Assembly (NCBI RefSeq): GCF_902459485.1
Contig: NZ_LR699119.1
Span: 1,364,001-1,428,000, forward strand
Length of the DNA stretch: 64,000 nt
Reading direction: 5' to 3'
Source of the DNA: Aquicella siphonis
Lineage (GTDB): Bacteria > Pseudomonadota > Gammaproteobacteria > DSM-16500
Of the stretch, positions 1 through 8,606 are shown in pieces; the first letter of the stretch is position 1, and each line of letters begins with the position of its first letter. A program made the translations under genes and the position numbers. A model generated the notes under the pieces. That model did not search any database and had not been told where the DNA came from. It saw nothing but the letters and a program-made list of their open reading frames with translations.

Positions 1-209
1 GTTACGGCCTGCGTGGCGGTCAACGTGATCGTAGGTTTAGGCGCTACCATATAGCACGGGTTACCGTTGCCGTCAGGCGCCCAAATAAGCCCTTCCCTAC
101 GGTTCAAATTGCCGTCAATTAACGTGCTGGCAACCGCTATTTGCTGGTCAGTCGCGCTAGGCGCGCCGTATAGGGCTTTATCATCACCTTGCAAATACGC
201 GCTAGGCAT
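1..209 (-). CDS. Phage structural-region protein, partial (N-terminus only)
   Basis: An open frame starts at ATG 209-207 and runs off the left edge; 69 residues are visible, beginning MPSAYLQGDDKALYG. It starts 3 bases after the stop of the preceding gene, so it belongs to the same leftward late operon as the capsid gene. The visible part is hydrophilic with no membrane segment. Its position two genes after the capsid suggests a head-tail connector or tail-proximal protein, but the sequence gives no family assignment. Confidence 0.7.
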   Translation of the reverse strand, partial: MPSAYLQGDDKALYGAPSATDQQIAVASTLIDGNLNRREGLIWAPDGNGNPCYMVAPKPTITLTATQAV

Positions 210-211
210 AG

Positions 212-607
212 TTAATTCGCCTGCATTAATAGTAAAACATTTGTTAATGCGGCATCACTGCCCGCACTATTGTTAATAGTTATTTTCATAGATTGGAAAG
301 GCTTCGTATCAGTAAGCGTATAAACAAAAGGGGTGGCCGCCGTTAATGAACCTGTTAACGCCGCGCCCTGCGCAATAAGCCCCGCCCTGTCTACATAACG
401 CTGGATGCTTATGTCACCGTTTTGCGTGCTGGTCAATGCGAATGCAAAAAACTTATACCCGTTCATGAATAGCAGGTTGCTATTAATGCTGTCATTTGCG
501 GGTACCGTATCAACCAACCCCATATCACTTAAAGACATCTCAGCTTGTAATACTTGCCCGACATCATAGGGGGTATGCACATCAGCTGGGTTATATGCTT
601 GGCTCAT
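212..607 (-). CDS. Hypothetical phage structural protein
   Basis: A 131-residue protein in the leftward late operon. It may start at ATG 607 (MSQAYNPADV) or at GTG 613, two codons upstream; an AGAGGG sequence lies just before both. The composition is rich in Ser, Thr, Ala and Asn with alternating hydrophobics, fitting a small beta-rich virion protein. No transmembrane segment or signal peptide is seen. It lies between a small protein next to the capsid gene and the partial gene at the edge. A decoration or connector role is possible but unproven. Confidence 0.65.
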   Translation of the reverse strand: MSQAYNPADVHTPYDVGQVLQAEMSLSDMGLVDTVPANDSINSNLLFMNGYKFFAFALTSTQNGDISIQRYVDRAGLIAQGAALTGSLTAATPFVYTLTDTKPFQSMKITINNSAGSDAALTNVLLLMQAN

Positions 608-609
608 TT

Positions 610-855
610 TCACTTTGCCCTCTTAAATTTATTGCTGACGTTCGTAATGATGCGTGACAAGGACTTGATTGCCAGTTTTTTATCAAGCAAGTATTGTCCG
701 ATATTGTCATCCACCTCAGCAACTTGGTTTTTGAAATGAACTTCAAACATTTTAGGCTTACCCCCCTCAAACCATTCACTTGTTTCAGGGTGGTCAATGC
801 CCGGTTGAACATACAAACGGATGTTTTCCCTATTACCGGGGTAATAGACTTTCAT
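610..855 (-). CDS. Small phage protein downstream of capsid
   Basis: An 81-residue protein starting at MKVYYPGNRENIRLYV. ATG 855 is chosen over an upstream start because a GGGAG ribosome-binding site sits 8 bases before it. It is basic at the C-terminus. It directly follows the major capsid gene and overlaps the region before the 607/613 start of the next gene, so the two are probably translationally coupled. The location suits a head completion or capsid-associated protein; no recognised domain. Confidence 0.6.
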   Translation of the reverse strand: MKVYYPGNRENIRLYVQPGIDHPETSEWFEGGKPKMFEVHFKNQVAEVDDNIGQYLLDKKLAIKSLSRIITNVSNKFKRAK

Positions 856-967
856 AATTAAAACTCCCATAGCAATACGGCCCTAACCTAACAGGGTTGC
901 ACACGGAAAGGGATGCACGGATATGAAGGGTAAGACCGTATTGTTTTCAGGAACGCTTTTTTAAAGA

Positions 968-1954
968 TTACGGACGCTGTACGGCTACTATGCTATGAGC
1001 ATATGAAGCCCCTTTCGCGACGACGCAATCAAATTTAATTCCCACATACTGCCCGCTTAAATTGCTGGTCAAACCTAACTGGAACAACCTAGGGTTAGGG
1101 TTATCGCTATCGCCGCTAATATACGGAATCTCGATAAACTGTTCAGAAAGGATTGCCGCAAAATAGTTCAGGTTGCCCGCCGGGGGCGCACTAAAACCGT
1201 AAGCCGCACCCGCCGCGCTCGGCAAATAAGGGTCGGGGATAATAGGCAACTCACCCGCCTGTGTTGAAAGGGTTTTTACCTTTACACCCGCTACAACCTC
1301 GGCACTCCCGAAGGTGATTTGCGCCGCTTTTGCCTCACGGTCAAGGTAATCGCCTAATACCGGGTTTACGATAATTGCTGACGGTCTATTTTTGTATGTT
1401 TGGTTTGCTATCATTACGGCGACCTGCGCTTTCAAGCCGTCAATAATGCTAGCACCCGGCGCTATAACACTGGTCTGTGTGATCTGTGTTAACAAACCTA
1501 CATACTGGTTAGTGGTAGGGGTGGTCAAACTGGTATCATTACCGTTCCAAAGCGCGGCACCGCGCACCACCTCAATACCGTTAATAATATCTTCCAAATC
1601 ACGGCCTACAATATAAGCAAACTGGTTTTGCTGTTGTGTTACTTCCTTATCAAACAGTGAAATGTTTGTCTGGTTGGTAATCGCTTTGATATATGCCGAC
1701 CTTTCAACACGGGTAGGTACCGCGGGGGTGGGCGCAATATTACGCGGGTCAGTAAACGCACCTTGTGCAATAGCGGTCTGCTCAAAGTAACGGTGCGGGT
1801 GGCCTGTCGCTTTCATGGTAGGCATACGTTGCATGACGACAGAATTTCTACGGACAATATCCATGATCTCAGATTCGAAATCAGGCACTTCGATTGCACC
1901 GGGCCCTAAGAAATCCGCGGCGGCTTGCATACTAATAAAATTAGCATCGGTCAT
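968..1954 (-). CDS. Phage major capsid protein
   Basis: A 328-residue soluble protein, the size of an HK97-fold capsid subunit, lying directly after a protease-scaffold gene; this order is diagnostic for the capsid gene. The N-terminus resembles capsid proteins with a disordered start followed by a helix and a region naming many Asn/Thr-rich strands. A late segment (residues about 115-215) has the helical then Pro-containing pattern typical of the HK97 P-domain. A strong AAGGAG ribosome-binding site precedes ATG 1954, consistent with high expression. Assignment rests mainly on size and gene order, so the exact family is uncertain. Confidence 0.8.
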   Translation of the reverse strand: MTDANFISMQAAADFLGPGAIEVPDFESEIMDIVRRNSVVMQRMPTMKATGHPHRYFEQTAIAQGAFTDPRNIAPTPAVPTRVERSAYIKAITNQTNISLFDKEVTQQQNQFAYIVGRDLEDIINGIEVVRGAALWNGNDTSLTTPTTNQYVGLLTQITQTSVIAPGASIIDGLKAQVAVMIANQTYKNRPSAIIVNPVLGDYLDREAKAAQITFGSAEVVAGVKVKTLSTQAGELPIIPDPYLPSAAGAAYGFSAPPAGNLNYFAAILSEQFIEIPYISGDSDNPNPRLFQLGLTSNLSGQYVGIKFDCVVAKGASYAHSIVAVQRP

Positions 1955-2002
1955 TTCAAAATCTCCTTAATTTAATGCGCCTATTAACGGCTTCTATAGG
2001 GG

Positions 2003-3451
2003 TTAAACCATTCTTCCGGTTTCTTTCAGTTCCATTTTTGCCGCAATACGTGTAGCAACCGGCAAACCTTTATTGGCAAGCAATTTATCAACTTCTTCTA
2101 CCGTTAACTTTTTGCCTTCAGCATCATCAGCGGTGATACCGGCTTTAGCTAAAAGTTTGGCAATAGCGGGTGTAATTGTCTTGCGTTCAGGTTCGCTAGC
2201 CGCATGGAATTGCTGTTTCTGAATATCAGAAAGCTGTGAAGTGATACCCGCAATCGCATCTTTCAAATCTTTGATTGTGCTATTCGTCTTTATGTCATCT
2301 TTCTTTTCATCGGCTTTGCCCGCATAGAGGAAATCAGGCGCTTGGTATATATGCGGCACCTGCCCTAATACGGCTTGCGCTTCCATATGGTCAGCCATTT
2401 TATTTAAAAGGTTGACGTGCCCGCGTTCGGCGTGCATACCGATACCCGCGGCTTGCATACCGGCGGCGCAATTGCGCAAAGCATCAGCATGGGGCTTAAT
2501 CATTGCCTGTACTGAACCCGCTTCAATTTTATCCGCTTTCTTTTCCATAGAGGCTTCGATTTTTTCAATACGGCTAGAAATACTTTCCAGCATTTCGACA
2601 ACCTTGCTCTCAATAGCGGGCTTATCAGCCCCTTTGCTAGGCTTATCTTGGGCTTTATCATTCATGTTAGTCTTCTCCGATTTCGCTGTTAATGAGGTGG
2701 TGGTGTAAGCGGCACAATCTTTATAAAGTACGGCCGCTCCGGTGAATACGCAGTTTTTTACCACTAGGGGGTCATCATTCATGTTGCGTACTCGCGCTTG
2801 GGCTTCATAACTAAAACCCAGTTGCGCTTTTTCAGCGTGAATGCGCTTGACCTCATCAGGGAAATCTGCGCCGTAAAAAAATCCCGCTATTTGTATTTCA
2901 TTACCGATAATATTAGCTTCTGTGATTAAACCTATTTTCTTTTTTACATCATGCCCCGTAAGGTCATCAGTAAAATCAATAGCCATCCCTAGCAAACTAG
3001 GTAACGCTTCCTCAGCTACCCCTTTAGGTATAACGACACGCTTTCCGTTTGAGCCGTTTAACGGGTTATCACTAGGCTCATCAAGTTTTGTTAATACGCC
3101 CTTGAAGGGCACTTGGTTCGGGTGGTCAACTACTTTGTCAGGTATTTCCATAGCAAGCGCGGAAAATGAAAAATTCGCGCCTTCAAAATATTCATCATCA
3201 TTATCATCTGATGCTTTATGGTTTTCCCATTCACTTGTATCCATGCCTAGTTCATGCGCGCGTCGCAAAATACGTTCGCGTGCCAGGTTGCGTTGTTCAT
3301 CAGTTAAACCTTTCGTTCTATCTAGCATTTGCCACGCCATTCGCGTATGAATTTTGTCATTGTTCGTATTTTTAATAGGCAATTGCCGTGTTTCAGGTAC
3401 GGCGAAATCACTGTCATCCAAAGCATCGCGCTTTTCTTTGGTTAAAGACAT
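2003..3451 (-). CDS. Prohead protease fused to scaffold-like domain
   Basis: A 482-residue protein that seems to hold three parts. Residues 1-75 form a small charged domain of the type seen in front of some phage proteases (DUF6582-like). Residues about 85-255 look like a prohead serine protease: a His in LTGHDVKK (about 165) and a Ser in LGFSYEA (about 213) are plausible catalytic residues. Residues about 265-482 are Lys/Glu/Ala-rich and helical, with a run at KIEASMEKKADKIEAG, as in scaffolds that are digested during maturation. GGAGG lies 9 bases before ATG 3451. The gene overlaps the upstream gene by 10 bases and precedes the capsid gene. Confidence 0.75.
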   Translation of the reverse strand: MSLTKEKRDALDDSDFAVPETRQLPIKNTNNDKIHTRMAWQMLDRTKGLTDEQRNLARERILRRAHELGMDTSEWENHKASDDNDDEYFEGANFSFSALAMEIPDKVVDHPNQVPFKGVLTKLDEPSDNPLNGSNGKRVVIPKGVAEEALPSLLGMAIDFTDDLTGHDVKKKIGLITEANIIGNEIQIAGFFYGADFPDEVKRIHAEKAQLGFSYEAQARVRNMNDDPLVVKNCVFTGAAVLYKDCAAYTTTSLTAKSEKTNMNDKAQDKPSKGADKPAIESKVVEMLESISSRIEKIEASMEKKADKIEAGSVQAMIKPHADALRNCAAGMQAAGIGMHAERGHVNLLNKMADHMEAQAVLGQVPHIYQAPDFLYAGKADEKKDDIKTNSTIKDLKDAIAGITSQLSDIQKQQFHAASEPERKTITPAIAKLLAKAGITADDAEGKKLTVEEVDKLLANKGLPVATRIAAKMELKETGRMV

Positions 3452-3669
3452 ACCGCGTGGCCTCCATCATCAATATTAGGCGTGTGGCAATACGGTGCAT
3501 AAACGGGTAAGTTTTGACATTGGTTCATTTCAGTAACAAAAGTGGTGCGGGTATGCGCGCTTACATTTTCTAATTTTTCTTTTATCATTTCCCATTGTTC
3601 GGCTGTGGGCCTTTTGTTTATGGCATGGCAAAAACCATCAAACCAACATTTGAATTCTGAAAACGTCAT
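3442..3669 (-). CDS. Small hypothetical phage protein
   Basis: A 75-residue protein with seven Cys/His-rich positions spread along its length (for example CWFDGFCHAI near the N-terminus and PYCHTP near the end). The 3' end overlaps the start of the protease-scaffold gene by 10 bases, indicating translational coupling. It begins just downstream of a terminator-like hairpin. The N-terminal half (FSEFKCWFDGFCHAINKRPTAEQW) resembles short phage proteins found near head genes, but I cannot give a function. Confidence 0.6.
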   Translation of the reverse strand: MTFSEFKCWFDGFCHAINKRPTAEQWEMIKEKLENVSAHTRTTFVTEMNQCQNLPVYAPYCHTPNIDDGGHAVCL

Positions 3670-3683
3670 TTGTATTTTTACCT

Positions 3684-3714
3684 AAAAAAAAGCCCCGATA
3701 AAAATTACCGGGGC
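3684..3714 (-). terminator. Rho-independent terminator (leftward)
   Basis: On the minus strand a GCCCCG/CGGGGC stem with an 11-base AT-rich loop is followed directly by eight T residues. It lies downstream of the 3739-4086 gene and would end or attenuate transcription from the portal side before the protease-capsid group. Confidence 0.75.
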
Positions 3715-3738
3715 ACGTCTTTTACGGAGTAAATCGAA

Positions 3739-4086
3739 TCAATAAATTGACATCATTTTTTGATAGAAAGCTGTTTCAATAATCCCAGGGTATTCACGCG
3801 CCTGTATTAGCTCATGTTTTAATGCCGAGTATTTATTCATGATGCTAATTAATTGCCCGGCATAGGCGTATTTACCCGCTTTTTCAGCTTCCAATATGGC
3901 CGCCTCAATATCGCCTAACAAGCCGTTATTCAAAGCAATGCTTTTACCCGGCAAAAGCGCAACATTAGGGTCACGCGCCGCACGGTGTTCAGCTTCTTTG
4001 CGTTCTAAAGGCATTGCCTGTTTATGCTCACCGTTAGGCGCAAACTGTCTAGCCTGCGCCGTGTTGTTATGGTCATGTTTTGCCAT
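3739..4086 (-). CDS. Hypothetical phage protein
   Basis: A 115-residue hydrophilic protein. The first 45 residues are rich in His, Asn, Gln and charged residues and look disordered; the rest is predominantly helical (residues 55-100 with heptad-like Ala/Leu/Ile spacing). It starts 6 bases after the stop of the repeat protein and ends just before a terminator, so it closes that transcription unit. No recognisable family. Confidence 0.6.
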   Translation of the reverse strand: MAKHDHNNTAQARQFAPNGEHKQAMPLERKEAEHRAARDPNVALLPGKSIALNNGLLGDIEAAILEAEKAGKYAYAGQLISIMNKYSALKHELIQAREYPGIIETAFYQKMMSIY

Positions 4087-4092
4087 TATTCA

Positions 4093-5571
4093 TTACCCTA
4101 CTAACAATACGTCAATGTGGCCCGCGGCGATCACATCACTACCCGTAACCGGGGTTAAAATGACGTTAAAGCCGGTCGCTGTTTTAGAGTTATTATCTAC
4201 ATACCAGCGGCAATCTTGGCCGGGGTTAACGAACACCCCGTATTCAGCGGGCAAATTAGCGTTTGCCGCAAACGCTACGGGCACCGTTACGGCATTACCC
4301 GCTTGCGAACCCAGCGTAATTGTTGCCGCCGCACCGCCGCTACCGCCGCCCCCGGTGAATGTCACATCTGAACCGCTATCATACCCGGTACCGCCCGCGC
4401 TGACCGTTACCGCGGTTAAACCCCAGGTATTAATATTGAATGTAGCCCCCGTGCCGGCACCGCTTGTTGACCCTTGTGCTACCGGGTCGCTAGGCAATAC
4501 TGAATAACTGCCCGCCGTTGAAATAGTGAATGTGTTAACACCGTAAGCTGTCGTGTTAAAAGTCGCGCCGGTGCCCGCGCCGCTAGTAGCGGCCTGTGTA
4601 AAGCTTGCGGCGTTAGTCTGGTAAGCGCCCGCGTTTGCGATAGTGAAGGTGTTAACACCGAAAACAGTTGTATCAAACGTAGCGCCTGTGCCTGAACCTG
4701 TTGTTGAATCTTGGGTAAATGCCGCCGCGTTGGTTGTATAACTACCGGCTGTTGATACGGTAAAATCAAGCACACCGAAAAGGCCGGTATCAAAAGTCGC
4801 ACCGGTACCCGCGCCGCTAGTGCTATCTTGCGTAAATGAGGTGGCGGTTACAGTATAATCACCGGCGTCTGATATATGGAAGGTTGCGATAGCGCCGCTA
4901 GATACGGTATCAACCGTGACTACCGCTTTAGTGCCCGCGGTACCGCCGGCAAGCGTAATCGTATCGCCCGGTGCATAACCTGAACCCGCCGCATCAAGTG
5001 CCACGCTAACAAGCTGGGCATTATCAACAGTCAAAACGGCTTTTGTCGCGCCCGCACCGCCCGCTAACGTAATCGTGTCCGCAACATCATAACCTGAACC
5101 GGGTGCATCTACCGCCGCGCTAATTAACTTGGTGGTAGCAACGGACAATACCGCCGCTGTCGTCGCAACACCGCCCGCTAAAGTAATCGTATCAGTCGGT
5201 GCATAGCCGGTACCCGCGGCATTTACCGCGGCACTGACGAGCTTAGACGTATCAATTGTCATTACCGCCGCCGTAGTAAATGTGCCCCCCGTTAACGTAA
5301 TCGTATCACCGGGCAAATAACCCGTACCCGCGGCGGCAACAACGGCCGTCAATGCTTTCATTTTTGCAACCAGCGTGGCGCCTGACCCGTTACCTGTTGT
5401 ACCGATAACCGGCAAGCTTTCATAACTACCCGCGGCATCCACAGCAACACTAGCAATAGCACCGGGGGAACTGTTATTAACAAGGTTGAATTGCGCACCC
5501 ATTACCACACGGTCATTATATGCGAAATTGGAGCCGTCAGCGGCTTCAATATTTTTAATCTCTAAAGGCAT
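4093..5571 (-). CDS. Phage repeat protein, two families of glycine-rich beta repeats
   Basis: A 492-residue protein dominated by repeats. Family A has four 38-residue copies, marked by AGTGY/PGSGY at residues 81-85, 119-123, 157-161 and 195-199, each followed by GDTITL-GG or a variant. Family B has four copies of 39-40 residues marked by GTGATF ending at residues 260, 299, 338 and 378. A nonrepeated C-terminal domain (about 425-492) contains a Trp/Cys segment (CRWYVDN). Such repeats occur in surface-exposed phage proteins that decorate heads or bind glycans. It lies between portal and scaffold genes, unlike a typical tail fibre, so a head decoration or head fibre role is more likely. AAGGAG precedes ATG 5571. 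Confidence 0.72.
   Translation of the reverse strand: MPLEIKNIEAADGSNFAYNDRVVMGAQFNLVNNSSPGAIASVAVDAAGSYESLPVIGTTGNGSGATLVAKMKALTAVVAAAGTGYLPGDTITLTGGTFTTAAVMTIDTSKLVSAAVNAAGTGYAPTDTITLAGGVATTAAVLSVATTKLISAAVDAPGSGYDVADTITLAGGAGATKAVLTVDNAQLVSVALDAAGSGYAPGDTITLAGGTAGTKAVVTVDTVSSGAIATFHISDAGDYTVTATSFTQDSTSGAGTGATFDTGLFGVLDFTVSTAGSYTTNAAAFTQDSTTGSGTGATFDTTVFGVNTFTIANAGAYQTNAASFTQAATSGAGTGATFNTTAYGVNTFTISTAGSYSVLPSDPVAQGSTSGAGTGATFNINTWGLTAVTVSAGGTGYDSGSDVTFTGGGGSGGAAATITLGSQAGNAVTVPVAFAANANLPAEYGVFVNPGQDCRWYVDNNSKTATGFNVILTPVTGSDVIAAGHIDVLLVG
4417..5346 (-). repeat. Coding tandem repeats, 38-aa and 39-40-aa families
   Basis: Within the repeat protein, four 114-base units (period exactly 38 codons) are followed by four units of 117-120 bases. 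Similarity is clear at protein level and partly at DNA level, for example a repeated GTAATCGTATC stretch on the plus strand. The layout suggests growth by unequal recombination. Confidence 0.8.
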
Positions 5572-5582
5572 GGTGAAACTCC

Positions 5583-6968
5583 TTAATCTTCTGATTCGGG
5601 GTTGTCGGAATTACCTAAGTCATCGGGGTTTTCAGTTTCTTCTTGCACAGCTTCACCACCGCCGCCGTCTGGCAAATCGGGGTCTTTTAATTGTTTCGTA
5701 CCGCGCGCCGCTGACATAGCTATCTGGAAATCAGCAAATGTTTTATCACCCCATTCGCTTTGCATAGGCGGTTTGCCTAATTCAGCACGGTGTTCGTTCG
5801 GCGTGATTGCATTATTTTTGTAGTAAGTCTGGTAAATATTGGCCAAACTTTCTTCATCTTCGCGATATAACGCTTCAAATTTGAATTCAAGTTGGTAATA
5901 ACCTAAAAGTGCGTGCAATACATGCCTTGTTATGTATGTACTGATTAACTCAGCAAGCGGCACTATTGTATTATCCCAGTCGCGGTCAGCCGATACCTCA
6001 GCCGTTGATCTGTTTACATCTTGTTCAATGCCCATGTTCATAGGGCTTAAACCGAACGCTGTCGCAATTTCACGGATAACAAATTGCTGGTATTCCAGAA
6101 ATAAACCTTCATCACCGCCGGGGAACAATTGCACCGCCTCAGGCTTATCCTTACCGCCCACCATAGGCGTTATGCCCTGCCCTTCAACTTCATTTATCCA
6201 GTAAGTGCGGAACTCGCGGATTTTTTCAGGCGTTAATCCGGGCATGAACAGGATTTGTTTCGGTTGCGCGTTGGTTGCGAGGTTGCCCGCAAAATCAGCA
6301 ACTCCAAGCTGGCGATTAATTGTGTTGAATGCGATTTCAAGTGCGCCGAACCCGTAAGGGGTTTCGGTGCTAGCATTTGCCTTAATATAAGACAGCTCAT
6401 CGTCACGCAATTGTCGCCCCTCAAGCCAGCCGACATTGGTATAGCCGAGCGTTTGGACATAGCGCGCCTCATTTTTAGCCCCTGACCATGCGGGGTAAAT
6501 CTGGATACTTTGCGCGTCAACCGGCCACATCCATAAGGGGCGCACCGGGTCATTGCTTAACTGCTGTTCAAATACACCCGCACCGAATACCAGCCAGTCC
6601 TCAACTATCTGCCCTAAAAAATTGCGCCAGTTGTCTTCATTGTTCGGGTGTTCAAAGCACGCTTTCGCAACGGCGCACTGTTTAAGCAAATAGCGGTTAG
6701 GCTTGGTATCGTCAATCGGCTTAATGTCGAACTTCAAACTACAAAGCGGGTCTTTAATACGCCGTATTGCTTGCCGCGCATAGGGGGTGCGCGAGAAATA
6801 GCGAATATTCGGGGGCGTAGGCTTAACTATTACCTTCTGACTATACATCAAGCCCAGTTGTAAGGTACGCGCATAGGGTACGGTATCACGCCGGGGCACG
6901 GTTTTCTTGCGCGCGCCGTTTTTTTTGACGCGCGAAACTATATCCTTAAAACCGTCTTTGATTCCCAT
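5583..6968 (-). CDS. Phage portal protein (HK97-type)
   Basis: A 461-residue protein with portal features: an N-terminal Lys/Arg-rich tail, a conserved helical wing (residues about 55-160 with IRRIKDPL and DWLVFGAGVFE), a YGFGALE motif near 200, a stem region, and an FGLSPMNMG motif near 300 that is typical of HK97-like portals. The last 45 residues are acidic and disordered. Portals form the dodecameric DNA gate at one capsid vertex. The downstream repeat and protease genes lie on the same strand, while upstream transcription comes from a divergent cassette, so this gene may have its own promoter in the 6969-7124 gap. Confidence 0.88.
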   Translation of the reverse strand: MGIKDGFKDIVSRVKKNGARKKTVPRRDTVPYARTLQLGLMYSQKVIVKPTPPNIRYFSRTPYARQAIRRIKDPLCSLKFDIKPIDDTKPNRYLLKQCAVAKACFEHPNNEDNWRNFLGQIVEDWLVFGAGVFEQQLSNDPVRPLWMWPVDAQSIQIYPAWSGAKNEARYVQTLGYTNVGWLEGRQLRDDELSYIKANASTETPYGFGALEIAFNTINRQLGVADFAGNLATNAQPKQILFMPGLTPEKIREFRTYWINEVEGQGITPMVGGKDKPEAVQLFPGGDEGLFLEYQQFVIREIATAFGLSPMNMGIEQDVNRSTAEVSADRDWDNTIVPLAELISTYITRHVLHALLGYYQLEFKFEALYREDEESLANIYQTYYKNNAITPNEHRAELGKPPMQSEWGDKTFADFQIAMSAARGTKQLKDPDLPDGGGGEAVQEETENPDDLGNSDNPESED

Positions 6969-7047
6969 GCGATTAAAATGCCCTGATTTTCATAAATAAT
7001 TATAAATATCAAAAACTTATTTATTTGATAATTTATCGTTGCCGGAC

Positions 7048-7075
7048 TTGAATTATTGCGTATATGCGCTATAAT
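7048..7075 (+). promoter_or_regulatory. Sigma-70 promoter for plus-strand cassette
   Basis: TTGAAT at 7048-7053 and a perfect TATAAT at 7070-7075 are separated by 16 bases. The promoter points rightward into the small-gene cassette starting at 7125, opposite to the surrounding late genes, which implies independent expression. Confidence 0.7.
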
Positions 7076-7124
7076 TAAAGTGAGGGTAAAGATAATAAAT
7101 TAAACATAAACGAGGATAACGAAC

Positions 7125-7439
7125 ATGAAAACCGCACAAGTACAAGTCATAGCAAAAGCCGCAATAGAACGCGAGCTTTTACATTACAAAGCGTTAAGTG
7201 ACCAGATCAAACGCCTAACCGATGAAAAGGAAAAGCTTAAAAAGGCATTAGTGAAATCTTACTTCGAATCACACCCTGTCTACGCAAACAAGGACGGCAG
7301 TGTATCAGCAAGTTATATGCCTATCGAAGTTACGCGCCTTGATACCCAGCTGTTACATGAAGAACAACCGAATATTTATGACAAGTATTCGTACACACAG
7401 CAGGAATTCCGTTTCACCGTAACGACTATTAAGGAGTAA
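7125..7439 (+). CDS. Small phage protein with N-terminal coiled coil
   Basis: A 104-residue protein, first gene of the plus-strand cassette. Residues about 10-50 form a charged amphipathic helix (DQIKRLTDEKEKLKKAL) likely to be a coiled coil; the rest is mixed. An ACGAGGATAACGAAC leader provides the ribosome-binding site. Oriented against the flanking structural genes and driven by its own promoter, it may be expressed early or in the lysogen. No known family recognised. Confidence 0.65.
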   Translation: MKTAQVQVIAKAAIERELLHYKALSDQIKRLTDEKEKLKKALVKSYFESHPVYANKDGSVSASYMPIEVTRLDTQLLHEEQPNIYDKYSYTQQEFRFTVTTIKE

Positions 7440-7444
7440 CCGCC

Positions 7445-7855
7445 ATGAGTACCCGCGCTGTTTATACATTCATAGAACAAGAACCAGGTACACCGGACAT
7501 TGAGGCATACCATGTATACAAGCATTTTGACGGCTACCCCGCCGGGGCGGCTGTCTTTATCAAAAATGCTATTGATTATGCTTGGCCCCTACCGCGTTAT
7601 GAGGCTTGCGAATTTGCGGCCGCGTTTATTGCCGCAAACAAGCAAACGCGTAAAACACTTGAAAGGGCGTACCCAGGCGGTGATGTTTATTTAACAACGC
7701 ACTTTAACGATCACGGTGACCTTGATTACCGTTACGAAATACTAATGCACAATAAAAAATTACGTGTTGAAGCATTCAAATGGAATTATGAATCAGAAAG
7801 TTGGGATTCAATTTTTATCGGTTCATTAGACGATTTCGTTAAAAAGTATAAATAG
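7445..7855 (+). CDS. Hypothetical phage protein, HFDGYP family
   Basis: A 136-residue protein starting 5 bases after the previous stop, with a GGAG site before ATG 7445. It has the pattern MSTRAVYTF ... HVYKHFDGYPAGAA ... DYRYEI, which I recognise as a common uncharacterised type in phages and plasmids (MxTRAxY...DGYP). No catalytic signature is evident. Cotranscribed with the other cassette genes. Confidence 0.65.
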   Translation: MSTRAVYTFIEQEPGTPDIEAYHVYKHFDGYPAGAAVFIKNAIDYAWPLPRYEACEFAAAFIAANKQTRKTLERAYPGGDVYLTTHFNDHGDLDYRYEILMHNKKLRVEAFKWNYESESWDSIFIGSLDDFVKKYK

Positions 7856-7866
7856 GAGTAATCCTC

Positions 7867-8046
7867 ATGAAAATCACATCTATAACCTTTAACCCCGCTG
7901 AGCTACATGCGCTTGCCCTATCTGTCGAAAACCAGATACAGCGCGAGCTCGCCGCTATACGTGATGAAACAACTTTCGGGCGTGCGGTTGATTTAAAAAC
8001 CCTGAAAGATTTGCACAATAAAATTACAAACCGAGGAGGAAACTAA
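7867..8046 (+). CDS. Small hypothetical protein (59 aa)
   Basis: A short open frame, ATG 7867 to TAA 8044-8046, encodes MKITSITFNPAELHALALSV and on to 59 residues, ending NRGGN. AGGAG lies 7-8 bases upstream, and the frame fits exactly between its neighbours (11 bases after the previous stop, 2 before the next ATG), so it is a real cassette member. Mostly helical (QIQRELAAIRDE). Function unknown. Confidence 0.6.
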   Translation: MKITSITFNPAELHALALSVENQIQRELAAIRDETTFGRAVDLKTLKDLHNKITNRGGN

Positions 8047-8048
8047 CC

Positions 8049-8489
8049 ATGCGCGCTATAAAAATTGACGTAACAAATTGTACCGTTACTGAGGTTGATG
8101 TTTCCAACCTGAAAGATAAGCAGGCTATTGTTGACGGCTATATATGCGTAGGGTTCGAATACCCGGACGGCAAACACGTATGCTATGTAAATGATGAGGG
8201 GCTTTTAAATAACCCCCAACATTTTTTTGCTTCAAAGTACGGGTACCAGCCCTATGCCGGCAACGGGGTCATTGTCGGTTCAACGCTTACCGGTAATGAT
8301 AGCCCCTGCACGCTTACGCTTGATGAGGTTAAGGCATCAATACGTTTCTTGCCCCTAGATGATGTGCAACATTTAATCAGGGTAGGCACGGTTGATTACG
8401 GCACCTATATAACCGATAGTACGGGCACACGTAAAATAAGCTCAATAGACTTGGGCGCCTTTGATAAAAAAGGTAGTGATGATGCGTGA
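8049..8489 (+). CDS. DUF3846-like phage protein
   Basis: A 146-residue protein preceded by a GAGGAGG ribosome-binding site. Residues 1-80 follow the DUF3846 pattern: a short beta strand, a helix with a GGYI/DGYI-like turn (VDGYICVGFEYPDG), a conserved NDEGLLNN segment, then a G-NGVIVGS turn. DUF3846 proteins are common in phage early and accessory regions and have no established function. Fourth gene of the plus-strand cassette. Confidence 0.6.
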   Translation: MRAIKIDVTNCTVTEVDVSNLKDKQAIVDGYICVGFEYPDGKHVCYVNDEGLLNNPQHFFASKYGYQPYAGNGVIVGSTLTGNDSPCTLTLDEVKASIRFLPLDDVQHLIRVGTVDYGTYITDSTGTRKISSIDLGAFDKKGSDDA

Positions 8490-8606
8490 TAACGCAATAA
8501 TGTTATACTACCTATAATAATACCCGGCGTTGACTAAGGGTAACCCGTTTTCTGTCATGCTTCCTAATTTAAGATTAGGGAGTATCTTACGCAAGGAGTT
8601 AAGAAC

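Noticed and set aside
4093-5571. Regular repeats considered as a CRISPR array
   Set aside because: They lie in one open reading frame with a period of 114-120 bases and no alternating spacers.
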